A DNA stretch of 64,000 nt from Leptobrachium leishanense. Lineage: Eukaryota > Chordata > Amphibia > Anura > Megophryidae. A program made the position numbers and the translations under genes. The notes below the pieces were generated by a model. The model saw nothing but the letters and a program-made list of their open reading frames with translations. It was not told the origin of the DNA and did not search any database. Shown here piece by piece: positions 11,301 through 23,300 of the stretch; position 1 is the stretch's first letter, and each line of letters starts with the position of its first letter. The stretch spans positions 83,417,877 through 83,481,876 of the forward strand of contig CM019063.1 in the NCBI GenBank assembly GCA_009667805.1, given 5' to 3'.

Positions 11301-14300
11301 CTCCTTCTCGGACCTACAATCGAAGGGTGACCTCCGGACCTTCGACCACTTCAGATTCCTACAGATACGAGACTTTTTATCTCAACACAACATTTCACGA
11401 GCAGCTAGTCAAAAATTAACGTTTTTTGAATCCATGTGTGACTCCGGAAGGGCTCCAAAAGCTCTGATTTCCACCTTATATAGTCATTTTTCATGCGAGG
11501 ATGTCTCCTGGCTGACCCCTGGATTCATTGCCCGCTGGGAGGCGGATATTGGGGAGGAGTTGGAGGGAGAGGAGTGGCAAGATATGTGGGAAAATATTGC
11601 AAAAGTGTCTATATGTGTTACGCTGAAAGAACAGGCATATAAAACGCTGTACCGATGGTATGCCACCCCGGTCTTGCTCTCGCATCTGCAGCCGGGTACC
11701 CCTGATGTGTGTTGGAAGGGCTGTGGGGCTCGAGGTACCCTGTTTCACATGTGGTGGCAGTGCCCGAAGGTGCGATCCTTCTGGGACCGGATTGGGGATT
11801 TATTAGAGGAGGTATTTCAGCAACCTGTCCCTCTTGATCCTTGGGCCTTCCTGCTCCATAGGTCACCGGCATCCCTTCGGGGACCGGATTGCAAACTCTT
11901 CCACAGGATAGTGTTGGGAGCTAGGAGAGCTCTCGCTAAACACTGGCGAGCTGGGGAGGTGCCTTCCGTTGAGGTGGCCCGGGCTTATATAGCCGAGGCG
12001 CATCACATGGATAAACTGTCCGCGGTGATTCACCACTCTCTTCCCTCGTTTTATAAAACCTGGAGTCGTTGGGAAGAAACTAATTAAAGCCAGATTAACA
12101 CCTAATGGGAGTCAGATGCGGGAGGTTCTTCCTTTCTTTCCTTCTTTCTTTCTCCTTTTTTCTCTGTCCTTATCTTTCCTTCTCTTTTCCTTCTCCTGTC
12201 ATACGTGGGTTATTGTTAGTCTTGTCCGGTCGGCTACGTGGCATGCCAAGCGCTGGGCATAAGGGCTGATTTACTACATTTCTTCCGATCTCAACCAGTT
12301 TGCTTTTTTATGTTCACCATGATTTTATGGGTTGAGCCAAACCATGTTTTATGAGGCATGCCCTCTCTGCCCTGCGAGGCGATGTCACAGGTGGCTGTTT
12401 ACCTGTCTTTTTGTGTTTAAAACTTTTTCAAAATAAAGAATTATATAAAAATATATATATATAAAGTGTTTGAATCAACACTATTTTTTATTATTTTTAA
12501 AAAAAACAAAATAAAATATTCTTGTGCGCCAAGATTTTTGTTATATTGCCCTTTAAATTTATTTTAATCAGTGGCATAGATGGATTTAGTGTAAATATTT
12601 AAATGTATGCTTCTGAATCCAGGCAGTTCCTCTGTTGGGTTAAAACGTAAACCTGCTTAACCCTTTCGCTGCGGATGACGTGTGGGGCACGTCCTGATTG
12701 ACTCCCGCTATATGCGGAGGACATGCCCCACACGTCATCCGCCAGCGGGAGACCCGGTGGAGATGCTTACCTCTCTGTCCAGGGTCCCACGGCGTTCTGG
12801 CTTCAGGGAAGCCAGGTGCCGAAGATAGGCCGGCCCCGGACGTAAATGACATCATCACGCCCAGATGACCCCCGGCAGGAGATTGCCTGACAGGGAGGGG
12901 GGATCCTTTTGGATCCCTCTCCCTCCCGATCGGTAGGGTTTTCAGACAAAAACCAGGCACCGCTTTGAAGGGCAGTGTCTGCCCTTTAAAGCGGTGCCTG
13001 GTTTTTAACCCTATAATTGCCAGATCGCGATCGGCGCCGCTCGGCAGCCGATTGTAATCTGGCTCTGGTGGGGGCCGCCATCTTGGATGGCGGCTCCACC
13101 TCCGGGTTCCCCCTCGGCTCCTGACGTGTCGTGCATAGCACGATGACGTCAGATAGCTGGGGAACCCCTAGCTGCCCTGGTGGAGATACGGGGTTCATTT
13201 GAAACCCGATATCTCCAGAACCGTGGCAGCTAGGGAGTCATGCATGGTGTCATTCGAAAGGCCTGAGCATGGCCTTTCGAATGGTACCATAACTGACCAT
13301 GTTCAAAGTAAAACGAAATTAAAACAATACATGTTTTTGTTTTGTGTGTTTTTGTTAATGCAGCAATATTGTTCACATTTCAATTATAAAGTGAACAATG
13401 ATGCTGCACTAATAATTTTTTTTCTATGGGGTGCGTTTGCAAAAAATCACGTAATTCCCCCAAAAAAATTTAACGAGTCCCCATTTGTAATTTTTGTACA
13501 AGCGCACCCCATAGAAAACATAACCGCAAACGCTCCTGTGAAAAAATGTGAAAAAAAAACTTTACACACTGTAAATGATTGAAAATTCAAATTTTATGGC
13601 ATTTTTGTTATAATATACAGGCAGGACATGACATATACATATAAAAATTATATATTCTGAATCTGCAGAGTCTGCCGGAAAGAACGATCTATAATATGTC
13701 TGGGTCATGTAATAAAACGTGGCTTCTAAACGTGTTTAAACATGATGAGCAAAAGCAGTAAAAATGAGCTCAGCACACAGCGGTGAAATGGCTCAGCAGC
13801 GAAGGGGTTAAAGGCATTTTTTAAATATGCAGGGGTCATTATAGAAATGTTCTGCTACATGGCATGTTGGAAATTCAAAAAAGCATACATACAGTAATGA
13901 TTGATTATTTAGTCCTCACACATTTCTGGTGGAGCCCTTGGGGGTAACCCAAAGGATCAAAGTACTAGGGGAACACCCCCTCATAGTTTGATACTTTGTT
14001 TTTTTCGTACATGGCATGTTGGAAGAACTTGTTTGCATCTGGGAAAAAATGTAACCTAATGTGCTTCTTGCAACTTTAAGAAACAATGTATTTTAAAGCA
14101 TCTTGCTGCATTGAAAAAGCAAAAGAGGGGGCACACCCTCCCCCAGAAAAAACAAATTAGAGTGAGGGAATTCTATGGATTTGGGATTTAAAGAACTGCT
14201 GTGAGAACAGAAATACAAATAAAATGCATAATGTCTACAATTATTTTTGCTTGTATGAAGAATCAAGTGAACCTACATGTAAATTGGTTGCCAATAATGC

Positions 14301-17300
14301 ATTCTTTTGTTCTACAGCTAATGGTAAATCCTGTATTGTTCCTGACGTTAGTCCTTTTCACTGTCCAGTTTGAGAGATTGTGTCAATGTGGCAGCCTTAT
14401 GCTTATATTGTTTGAACTCCCTTTTAATCTACACTCCATACACCACAATGACAGATTTCTGACCGCATTGCAACTTCTTGCAAAAAGTATTCAGACCCTT
14501 AAATTGGAAAGTGAGGAGCTTTTGACAGCAATTACAACATCAAGTCTTCTCGGTTATGATGCGTAAAGCTTTGCATGCTTGGTTCTGGACATGTTTTGCC
14601 TTTTTATCTTTGTAGATTTTCTGAAGATATGACCGGCTGGATGGGGATTGTTAATTGACAGCTGTGTTCGGTTTCCTCCTGAGATGTTCAGTTTGGTTCA
14701 ATTCCAAGCTCTGGTTGGGTTGTCCCAGGGCGTTCAGTGTCCCTTTGCTACTCTTGTGGTGTCTTGACTGTGTGCTTAAGGTCATTGTCCTGTTGAATAT
14801 GGACCTTCGACCCAATCTGAGAACCTGGGCCCTGGCACAGGACATCTCTGTATTTTGCGGAGTTCAGCTTTTCCTCAACATTGACCAGTCTCCAAGTGTC
14901 TGCCACTGAAAAACAAACCTAAAGCTTTATGCTACTACCACCATGCTTCACTGTTGGGATGGTTATGCATAGTGGAAGAGTAGTGCCTGGTTTTCTCCAG
15001 AGTTGTCTCTGCGAAACTGAGGTGGCCATACAGTCAAATGTTTGTTTCACCAGACCAGAGACTTCAGTGTGAGTCAGAAAGTCCTGGAGCCTTTTTAGGT
15101 GCGGTGTGGGCTTTTATGTGTCATGCGGTAAGGAGCGGCTACTGTCTGGACAGTCGGACATAAAGGCGAGATCGAATGGTGGAGGGTTTGCAGGCACTGA
15201 TGGTTGTCCTTCTACAAGTTTTTGGAGCTCGCCCAGAGTGATCAACAGGTTCTTGGTCAGCTCCCTTACAAAGGCACTTCTCGACAACTGCGCTCTATTT
15301 TAGCAGGCAGCCAGCTTTGTGAACAGTGCTGCTTATACCAAACTCCCTGCATGTAAGAATTTATGAATGTCACTTGGGAACCTTCAATGCAGCCAAAATG
15401 TTTTGTAGCCTTCCCCCAGATCAATACCGCTACAATCCAGTGTCTGAACTCTGCAGGCAGTTCATTTGACCTCATGACTTGGTTTGTTTTTGTGTTTTTT
15501 TGCTCTGATTTTGTATTTGCAGATCTTTTTATATAGACAGGTGTCCACTTTCCCAAATTATGTCTAATCCGTCGAATTTGCCACAGGTCGATCCAGAGAA
15601 ATGGAGTGCATCTCAGCGAAATTCTAACAGGGTTACTCAGAGAGCGGCGAAAACCAGGAGAATGACTGGAGAAGTGAAAATTCTAGGTTAAAATGGCGAA
15701 ACCAGAAAAATTCTCCCATTTATCTCACTTTCCAAATCGGCTATTTTGACCTGGAATTTTCACCAGTCATTTTCCTGGTTTTCACCACTCTCTGAATAAC
15801 CCTGTAAGTGTCAATGCAAACTATCTGAATGCTTATTGCACATTAAATAGGACTGGAAATAATCTCACTGAGATACTGGGAAAGGAGTGGGATCATAACA
15901 TTATTAAACCATTTCAGACGGTGGTAGCCTTCAGAAGTGTGTAAACAATTTTTACCAGGAAGGCTACATTGAGATTTCTCTCGTTTTCAAGTATGTCCTG
16001 GGTGGCAAGTATGTACAATTAGGTGTCTTCTTGCCCAAGGACACTTACTGGAGAGGTGCTCTGGCCGGGATTGAACCTGTGTCTCCACAGGCTCTCTCCA
16101 CGCGAATGCAATGTACCCTCTGCCTCCGATGTCAGATGTTTCTTCATGCCCGTGCTGTCGGGAAGCCCATATGAACTCAAAACGTTGAACAAGGAAACAC
16201 ATGGTGACCACAGGTGAAACTTCTCGCTGCTCTAAATGGCACACGTTGTCGTAGCACGCCCCGCTGAATTTTGGCCGGCCTCCATTCCGCCTCCCTACCT
16301 AGCAGCCAATTGCTGTCATTGGTTGCAGCAGGACTGCTTGAACTCAGACCGTCCCTCTACAGCCAATGACGTCGATCAGCCCACTGGGAAGGGCTCCAGC
16401 CCAGAAAGCCGCAGGGTGTGCTATGTCTCCTCACAGTATTTAAGACAGCTTTCGTCCTGGCAGACCCCTGGCGTTAAGAGGCTGTAGACCTACAGTCAGG
16501 GTTTAAAGGTTTGAAATTATAGTTTCGCATACTAGCTGAATGGGTGATGATGTCCTTCTGCAGGTCTGTATTTGTGGCGCAGGCTAGCGGTGGGCATAGA
16601 TATGGTTAAGAGCTTTAATACTGACAAGATTGTTCCTGAAAATGCATTTTTTTTAAGTATAAATGTACAAGCAGCAGACTTGATAACTGTTCCCTTGTCT
16701 GTACAGGACCTGGTCAAAAAGAGCAGAAAAGAGTTTGGTTTGCGGATGGACTCCTCCCGAATGGCGAAGTTGCTGACACAAGTAAACTTGCTGGCATTGG
16801 CAAAAGACCCTCACAGGATTCCAGTCCGATCACTCCTACGTCACCTTTGTGTTCCACGGTGAGCACAAAACATTCATTACTGCTCTAGCAACCGCTATAG
16901 GAAAATATAGTTGCAAACAGATGACCCAAAATTGTTCCCTGTCAGACTCTTATGATAAGCCGTTCCAGTCAGTATATTTGGGAGCTACTACAGGGATGGG
17001 CAAATCCCACTGCCTGACTCCCGAGACTGGTAGTTTTGGGAGCCAGGCAGGAGGCTTCTTACCCCATGTAGCCCTGCTATGGGCAAGAAGAGCAGGGTCC
17101 GAGCAGATACAGTAGTCCTGGCTGCTCAGCACTGCCGGTATCCTGTAGGACCCAGCACTGTGTGTACTTGCGTGGAGTGTCCTGGGGATTCCCTCCCCAA
17201 AGCAAAGGACGCTCCACGCCCGTCCTGTTCTGTCCCTGCTTGCTGCCGATCTGGCTCCAAGTAGGGACGTCAGCCCAGCCCACTCTGTGGGACTGCCCCC

Positions 17301-20300
17301 CCCCCCGACTGCGGGCGTCATCGCGCATGCGCGATGACGTCCCTAAACGGGGATTCCCCTCCTGACTGGCAGGGGAATCCCACAGGAGATGCTGGGGTCC
17401 TTTTGGAACATCTGTATCTCTGGTTCCATATGTCCTACAAGGACAATTGAGATCGTTGGAAAGACCAGAGTCTGGCCTTTCCAATGATATACTACACGAC
17501 CAAATAGTATGGAAATATTAAAAAAAGGAGTATATATAAATTTTATCTAAATGCAGTATCACCTTTTTAACACTGCAGCTGCACTAATTTAAATAATTTT
17601 AAATATTTTAATTAGGGATGCACCGATACCACTTTAAGACCGATACCGAGTACCGATACTTTTATTTTATGTCATGTGACGCTTTCCAATAAGAATAGAC
17701 CTCATAAAGCCCCCAGGTCTCATGGATATGCCCCCCCCAGCTCATGGATATGCCCCCCCCAGCTCATGGATACTGCCCCCCCCCCAGCTCATGGATACTG
17801 CCCCCCCCCAGCTCATGGATACTGCCCCCCCAGCTCGTGGATAATGCCCCCCAGCTCGTGGATAATGCCCCCCCCCCAGCTCACCTGGCACTCTCCGCTC
17901 ATACTTACCTTCCTTTAGCAACGCCGGGAAAGTCTTCACGCGCGTGCGCTCCTTGGAAGGACCCCAGCCGCGACCACGTGATCGTGGCTGGGGTCCTTGC
18001 AACGAGCGCACACGCGGAAACTTTCCCGGCGACGCTCAGGAAGGTAGGTATGAGCGGAGAGCAGCTGCAGGGCCTGTCCGAATGCCGATAGAGCATTCGG
18101 ACAGGCCCATCGGCATTCGGACAGGCCTTGCAGCTGCTCTCCTCACTTTGTTTATACTTACCTTCCTTTAGCGACGCCGGAAAGTCTTCGCGCGCGCGCT
18201 CCTTGGAAGGTCCCCAGCCGCGACCAAGTGGGACCATGTGATCGCGGCTGGGGTCCTTCCAACGAGCGCACACGCTGAAACTTTCCCGGCGTCGCTAAGG
18301 AAGGTAAGTATAAACAAAGTGAGGAGAGCAGCTGCAGGGCCTGTCCGAATGCCGATAGAGCATTCGGACAGGCCCATCGGCATTCGGACAGGCCCTGCAG
18401 CTGCTCTCCTCACTTTGTTTATACTTACCTTCCTTTAGCGACGCCGGGAAAGTCTTCGCGCGCGCGCTCCTTGGAAGGTCCCCAGCCGCGACCAAGTGGG
18501 ACCATGTGATCGCGGCTGGGGTCCTTCCAACGAGCGCACACGCTGAAACTTTCCCGGCGTCGCTAAAGGAAGGTAAGTATAAACAAAGTGAGGAGAGCAG
18601 CTGCAGGGCCTGTCCGAATGCCGATAGAGCATTCGGACAGCCGCCCCAGCCCCTAGGATGCCGGCAAGCCGGCTCAATGCCGGCTTCCGGTATCGGAAAA
18701 AAATATCGGGGGTACTGCACGAGTACCAAGTACTCTTGCAGTACCCGGTATCGGCACCGATACCGATACTAGTATCGGTGCAACCCTAATTTTAATGTAT
18801 ATATTAAAGTTCATTTTTATATTTTAATTAATTAAATTAGAATAATAGATTAATTTACTTGAATTATATGCTTTTCATTTAACAGCATAATTGAGTTTTA
18901 TTGTCGCGGAGCTCTGATACGCTCATACACACACTGCACATTACTGTGTTATATTGCTGTGGAGCTCTGTGCATATCACAGAGCTCCACAGCAATATAAC
19001 TCAGTAATGTGCAGTGTGTATGAGCGTTATAAGCATTTATAAGGTGCCAACAGATTCCTTAGCACTGTACAAGGGGAGAAACAGAATAACAAATATACAT
19101 ACACGTTACACACATACGCAACAGTAGGAGGTAAGGACCCTGCTCGAGAGCTTACACTCGAAGAGTATCGTATCTGCGATACAGCGATCCTCGGCAATAA
19201 AACTCACAGCAATGTGTATGAACGTGCGTTTTATTGCTGTGGAGCTCTGTGCTACGCTCATACACGCTGCACATTCCTGGAAGATTTATTGCTATGTATG
19301 GAGCTCTGAGACACACAAACTACCGGGAGATTTATTGCTGTGTGATACGTTCATTCACACCGCACATTACTGTGATCAGTATTGTGTGGGTTGTATGGTG
19401 TCAGGAAACTGCAAAGCAAGAAGTGTTCTATTTAAACTAAATTCCTATGTTCGTTGATCGCATTAATGTGTTTGTGGTTAAGAATAAAGACCTAATGCTA
19501 TTTTTGTTGAAATTATATTTCTTATCGGGACAAGGAGATTGTCATGGGGGACAAGTTGATTGGGCTTCCACTTGTCCTTGGACAAGTAGATTTTTTTTTT
19601 TTCATTTTCCACACCCCTGTGCTAAAAGATACAGTTGGCGCTGCCGCTGGTATCCACTACAGGTGTCTATAGGGCTCTGGAGCTTAAAGGGATATGCATG
19701 TCTAGAGTTTTTTATTTTTAAATTGACATTGAAACACTTAAACCCATAGACAAACTAGAAATAACATTTTTAAAAATGTTTATTTTCTTGCTTTAAACTC
19801 CTTTCATCTTCTCTGGTGACGCCCCTCAGCTGGGGGTGTTTCTTCAGCTCCCACTTCCTGTATATTCCCCGCCTCCTCCCCACCTACTACTCCACCCATT
19901 AGCGCTTCACATGAACTAGTGCTTGTGCACGCTCAGGGCGTCAAACTGGGGAAACGGAGGAACTGAATATTGGCATCTCTGCAACGGAGAGCAAGGCCCG
20001 CCAACTCTCCCATCCGCTCACGGTTTACATACTCACTGTCTCCCTCAAACTCCCTCAGTCTTTCTTGTGCTGTCTCCTGTGCATGCGCTTTCTCTCTACC
20101 TTTTCTTGCTGTGTCTCTGCTCTTTTTTGCTGTCCCTCGGATTTTTTTTTTTTTTTTTTTTTTGCTGTCACGGTCTCTGCTGTCTCCCCATGTGTATTGG
20201 TTTCTTTCCTTCCCGGTCTCTGTATTAGCTGGGAGTGAAAGCGTTACAGATTGGCTGGCACTCAGCCCCACCCTCCCCTTAGCTCACAGTGCGGGAGGGA

Positions 20301-23300
20301 GGAGGAGCAACTCAGTCGCACATGCTCAGTTGGTTTTTTATGTTTCCACAGAAAGCACACTGGTTAGCTCAGTTTGCTTCCTGAGGTGGGCATGGAAAAT
20401 GCCGAGAAAGAAAAGCGGGTAAATATGTAAAAATATCACATTTACTTGCTTTTTATGCCTTCTGAATGGCACGGACTCTTTCAAAAGGCATTGCACATTT
20501 TCAAAAGCATAAGCAAAGCATGCATGTCCCTTTTAAGTGTGAGCTAACAAGAGCAGGGTCGCACTCAGACCGTGAAAGGACACGGGAATGATTTGTTCCC
20601 AGTGGTCCTCTGCTAGCAGCCAGAGGAGGAAGCTGATTGCCTCAGTCTCTGCACTGTAGGATCAAGGGTAAATTTGGTTTATTTCTATGTGCGTGTGTTT
20701 TCTATGTCCATTAACTCAAAGCTCTGAGAGCTGATGTTCTATAAGGAATACTGGCTTGAGGCGAGCACAGCGAAATGCGTTGGATTAGCTCACTGTTCCC
20801 GCTCGGAGAAGTTATTTTACAGCTCCTATACAAACTATAGCATACAGTAACCATCAATTTCTAAGTATGTATTAAAATATGAAAAATAAACCCTTCTCCT
20901 ACAGACCGCCGGAGAGCCACTGGATAAAGCAAAGGGATCTGACACGCCATCAAACGAGTCTTCTCCAGAATTGTCATGTGCACTGGCACCTTTAGATGAA
21001 GCCGCATCTAGCACCTTTAAGGTTAATTCCATTGCCGACTACACAATGCTGTGTGGGATAGAAAAGTGCGTGAGCCGGCAGGTTAATCTCATTCCAGGCG
21101 ATGAACACAGTCTGCCCCCTCTCCTGTTGGCATCTGGTGAAGGTGGAGGTAAAATATCTCATTTTTAGCTTGTATGTATGGTTCTACGGCATTAACCTGT
21201 GTGGTTAAGGACCCAGGGCCAAGGCATTGCAGTTGAACAATTATCTGTTTTGTATTTGGATGTTTGCACTTCTATAGAGAGAGGCTGTGGAACTCGAAAG
21301 GCGCTCACACCTTGCACACTGCGTTTGTATTTTTTTTTTTTTAATTCTTTATCTAATTGTTTACCAATTTTAGATCCCCTAGTAAGTGAAAGCCCCACCA
21401 ACGCAGAGGTGACGTTTCTTCTGGAAGATGATGGACCTAATCCTCTAACGTTCATTTTAAATGCAAACCTGCTTGTCAATGTCAAGCTTGTTTCATGTAA
21501 GTAATGGCATTCTTCGGTACGTTGTAACACTCCGTCCTTCAGTGAAATCGCTAGAGTGGGTTTTGTATTCCTTAAAACTAGTACTAGGGTTAGTTTGTGA
21601 AATGACATGCTCTATTTCAGCTGGGCTTGTCATACAGGCACTCACACAGCCAATCATCGTGTGAGCTGGCTTTTTTTTTGCAGCCAGCAAGGCCCACTTG
21701 CAGCACAAATTAAAAGTGTGGTTTTAATCCTTTTGCAATACTTAATACAGTTCCTGACAATTAGAGTTAAAATTACATATTTTGTATTCCTCTTCCCAGT
21801 TGATATTGCTCTTTATGAATGTAAGAAAGTGTCACACACTGAAGGAACAATCAAAGCACCTTTTTCTAGCTTAATAAACGCTTCCACCGAAAAAAAACCT
21901 AAACGGTCTAATTCTCTCTTGCCGAACTGGGTGCCATTGACCTGGTGCTTGAGTCCAAGGCTCTGGATATGTTTACACCAGGCATGGAATGCAGCCCCTG
22001 GTCAAAACACTAGATATTTTCATTGTAATAAACATACACGTGATGTTGTGCTTTGGTATCGGTGTGGCCTTTATATGGTGTACTCTGGTTGCACCAGCAC
22101 AGCCAAACATGTTTAAAAAGTAGCATCACTAATGGGTTTTTCGCAAGCCTTTACTGGGTTACACTAAAACCTGACATTTGACTATTCCGTGTTGTGAGAT
22201 GACGGAGTATTTGAGGTTTGGGGGAAATGTAAAATTGAACTAAATTTGTGCGTTCTATACAAAGTTGAAAAGTAAGTGGAACAGGTCCTTCAATTAGGAA
22301 GGAATATAAAAAGAAACCTGTACTTGTACAGTGGATTGTTGTGCAATAGAGTCCAAAATAAAATTTACACAACTTGTTTTTGTTCATCAGATGCATCTGA
22401 AAAATGCTGGTTCTTCGCATCCAATGGATTGCAAAGCGTGGGTCAGCCAGAGATTGTGGTTTTGCTGACCTGTTTATCTGGCAAAGACCCCGTTCCGAAG
22501 GATATCTTTAAGTTATTAATAAACATCTATAAGGATGCCCAGAAAGGTAACAGATTTATTTATTTTTCTTCCACAATGTTTAAGCGGTAACCGTTGAAAT
22601 CTACAGGTTTTAAAGATCGTGTTGGAGGGTTATCAACACACACAAGAGTTACAACATCTGCAATAATTCTTTTGTCTCATTTCTTACCTGAACTTTGGCA
22701 GGTAGGGGTAGTCAAAACCCCTCTAGCCATTGTACTGTGCGGTCCTCGTCGCAGCGTCACAACGCTGCGACATACGCCGGGAGGCACGTCAGTACAGGCG
22801 CACAAAATTTTTCCTATGCCTTGTATATTTTTATTCACATTTTCAGTTGGTCTTGGTTAGGCACGCATGCACGAAGAGAAAGAAATAGGGTTATTATTTG
22901 CGAGGGAATGTGTGACAGTCCTGTGCGTCTGGGGGAGCAATCCCCACTACTACCCTTGGTCAATTAGGTAGCGAAACAGAGTACGGGAAGCAATACGGAA
23001 AGGTAGGAGAAAATAAGAAATGAAATAACACGTGGGGGGGGAATGGAAAGGGGGAGAGAGAGAGGGATGGTAGGGAAGGTACACAGTTAGTGAAGGGAAA
23101 CCGGAAAGTCGTCCCCCCCCCCCCCTTGGGAGATATGCCTGCGCCTAGGGTTCATGCCTTGCTTATTTGCTGTAGGACTATAGGTTAATGTATTTTATTT
23201 GCCTCCAAACGTCGGCTTTTTATCTCACAAGGGTCAGGTCAGTCTTTTTTCAGGCATTAATGCTCCCCCAGAAACAAAAATCCATTTTGGTATCAAAAAC

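Larger units (their letters stand above)
6450..12445 (+). mobile_element. Near full-length Tx1-type L1 LINE
   Basis: The unit has a GC-rich 5' UTR starting with a G-run (6450), intact ORF1 (6590-7570), a pyrimidine-rich inter-ORF region, a frameshifted ORF2 (about 8313-12087) and a 3' UTR ending with AATAAA at 12432-12437. A 16-bp direct repeat TAAAAATATATATATA flanks it (6434-6449 and 12446-12461), consistent with target-primed insertion into AT-rich DNA. It lies in sense orientation in the intron between ZFYVE16 exons a and b. Confidence 0.85.

Noticed and set aside
13199..13582. 127-residue frame inside the TTAA element
   Set aside because: It has no transposase motif and is composed of AT-rich low-complexity sequence at its end, so it is probably chance.
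16040..16100. tRNA gene on the - strand
   Set aside because: Only the B-box is convincing. No acceptor stem or cloverleaf can be drawn, so a SINE is the better reading.
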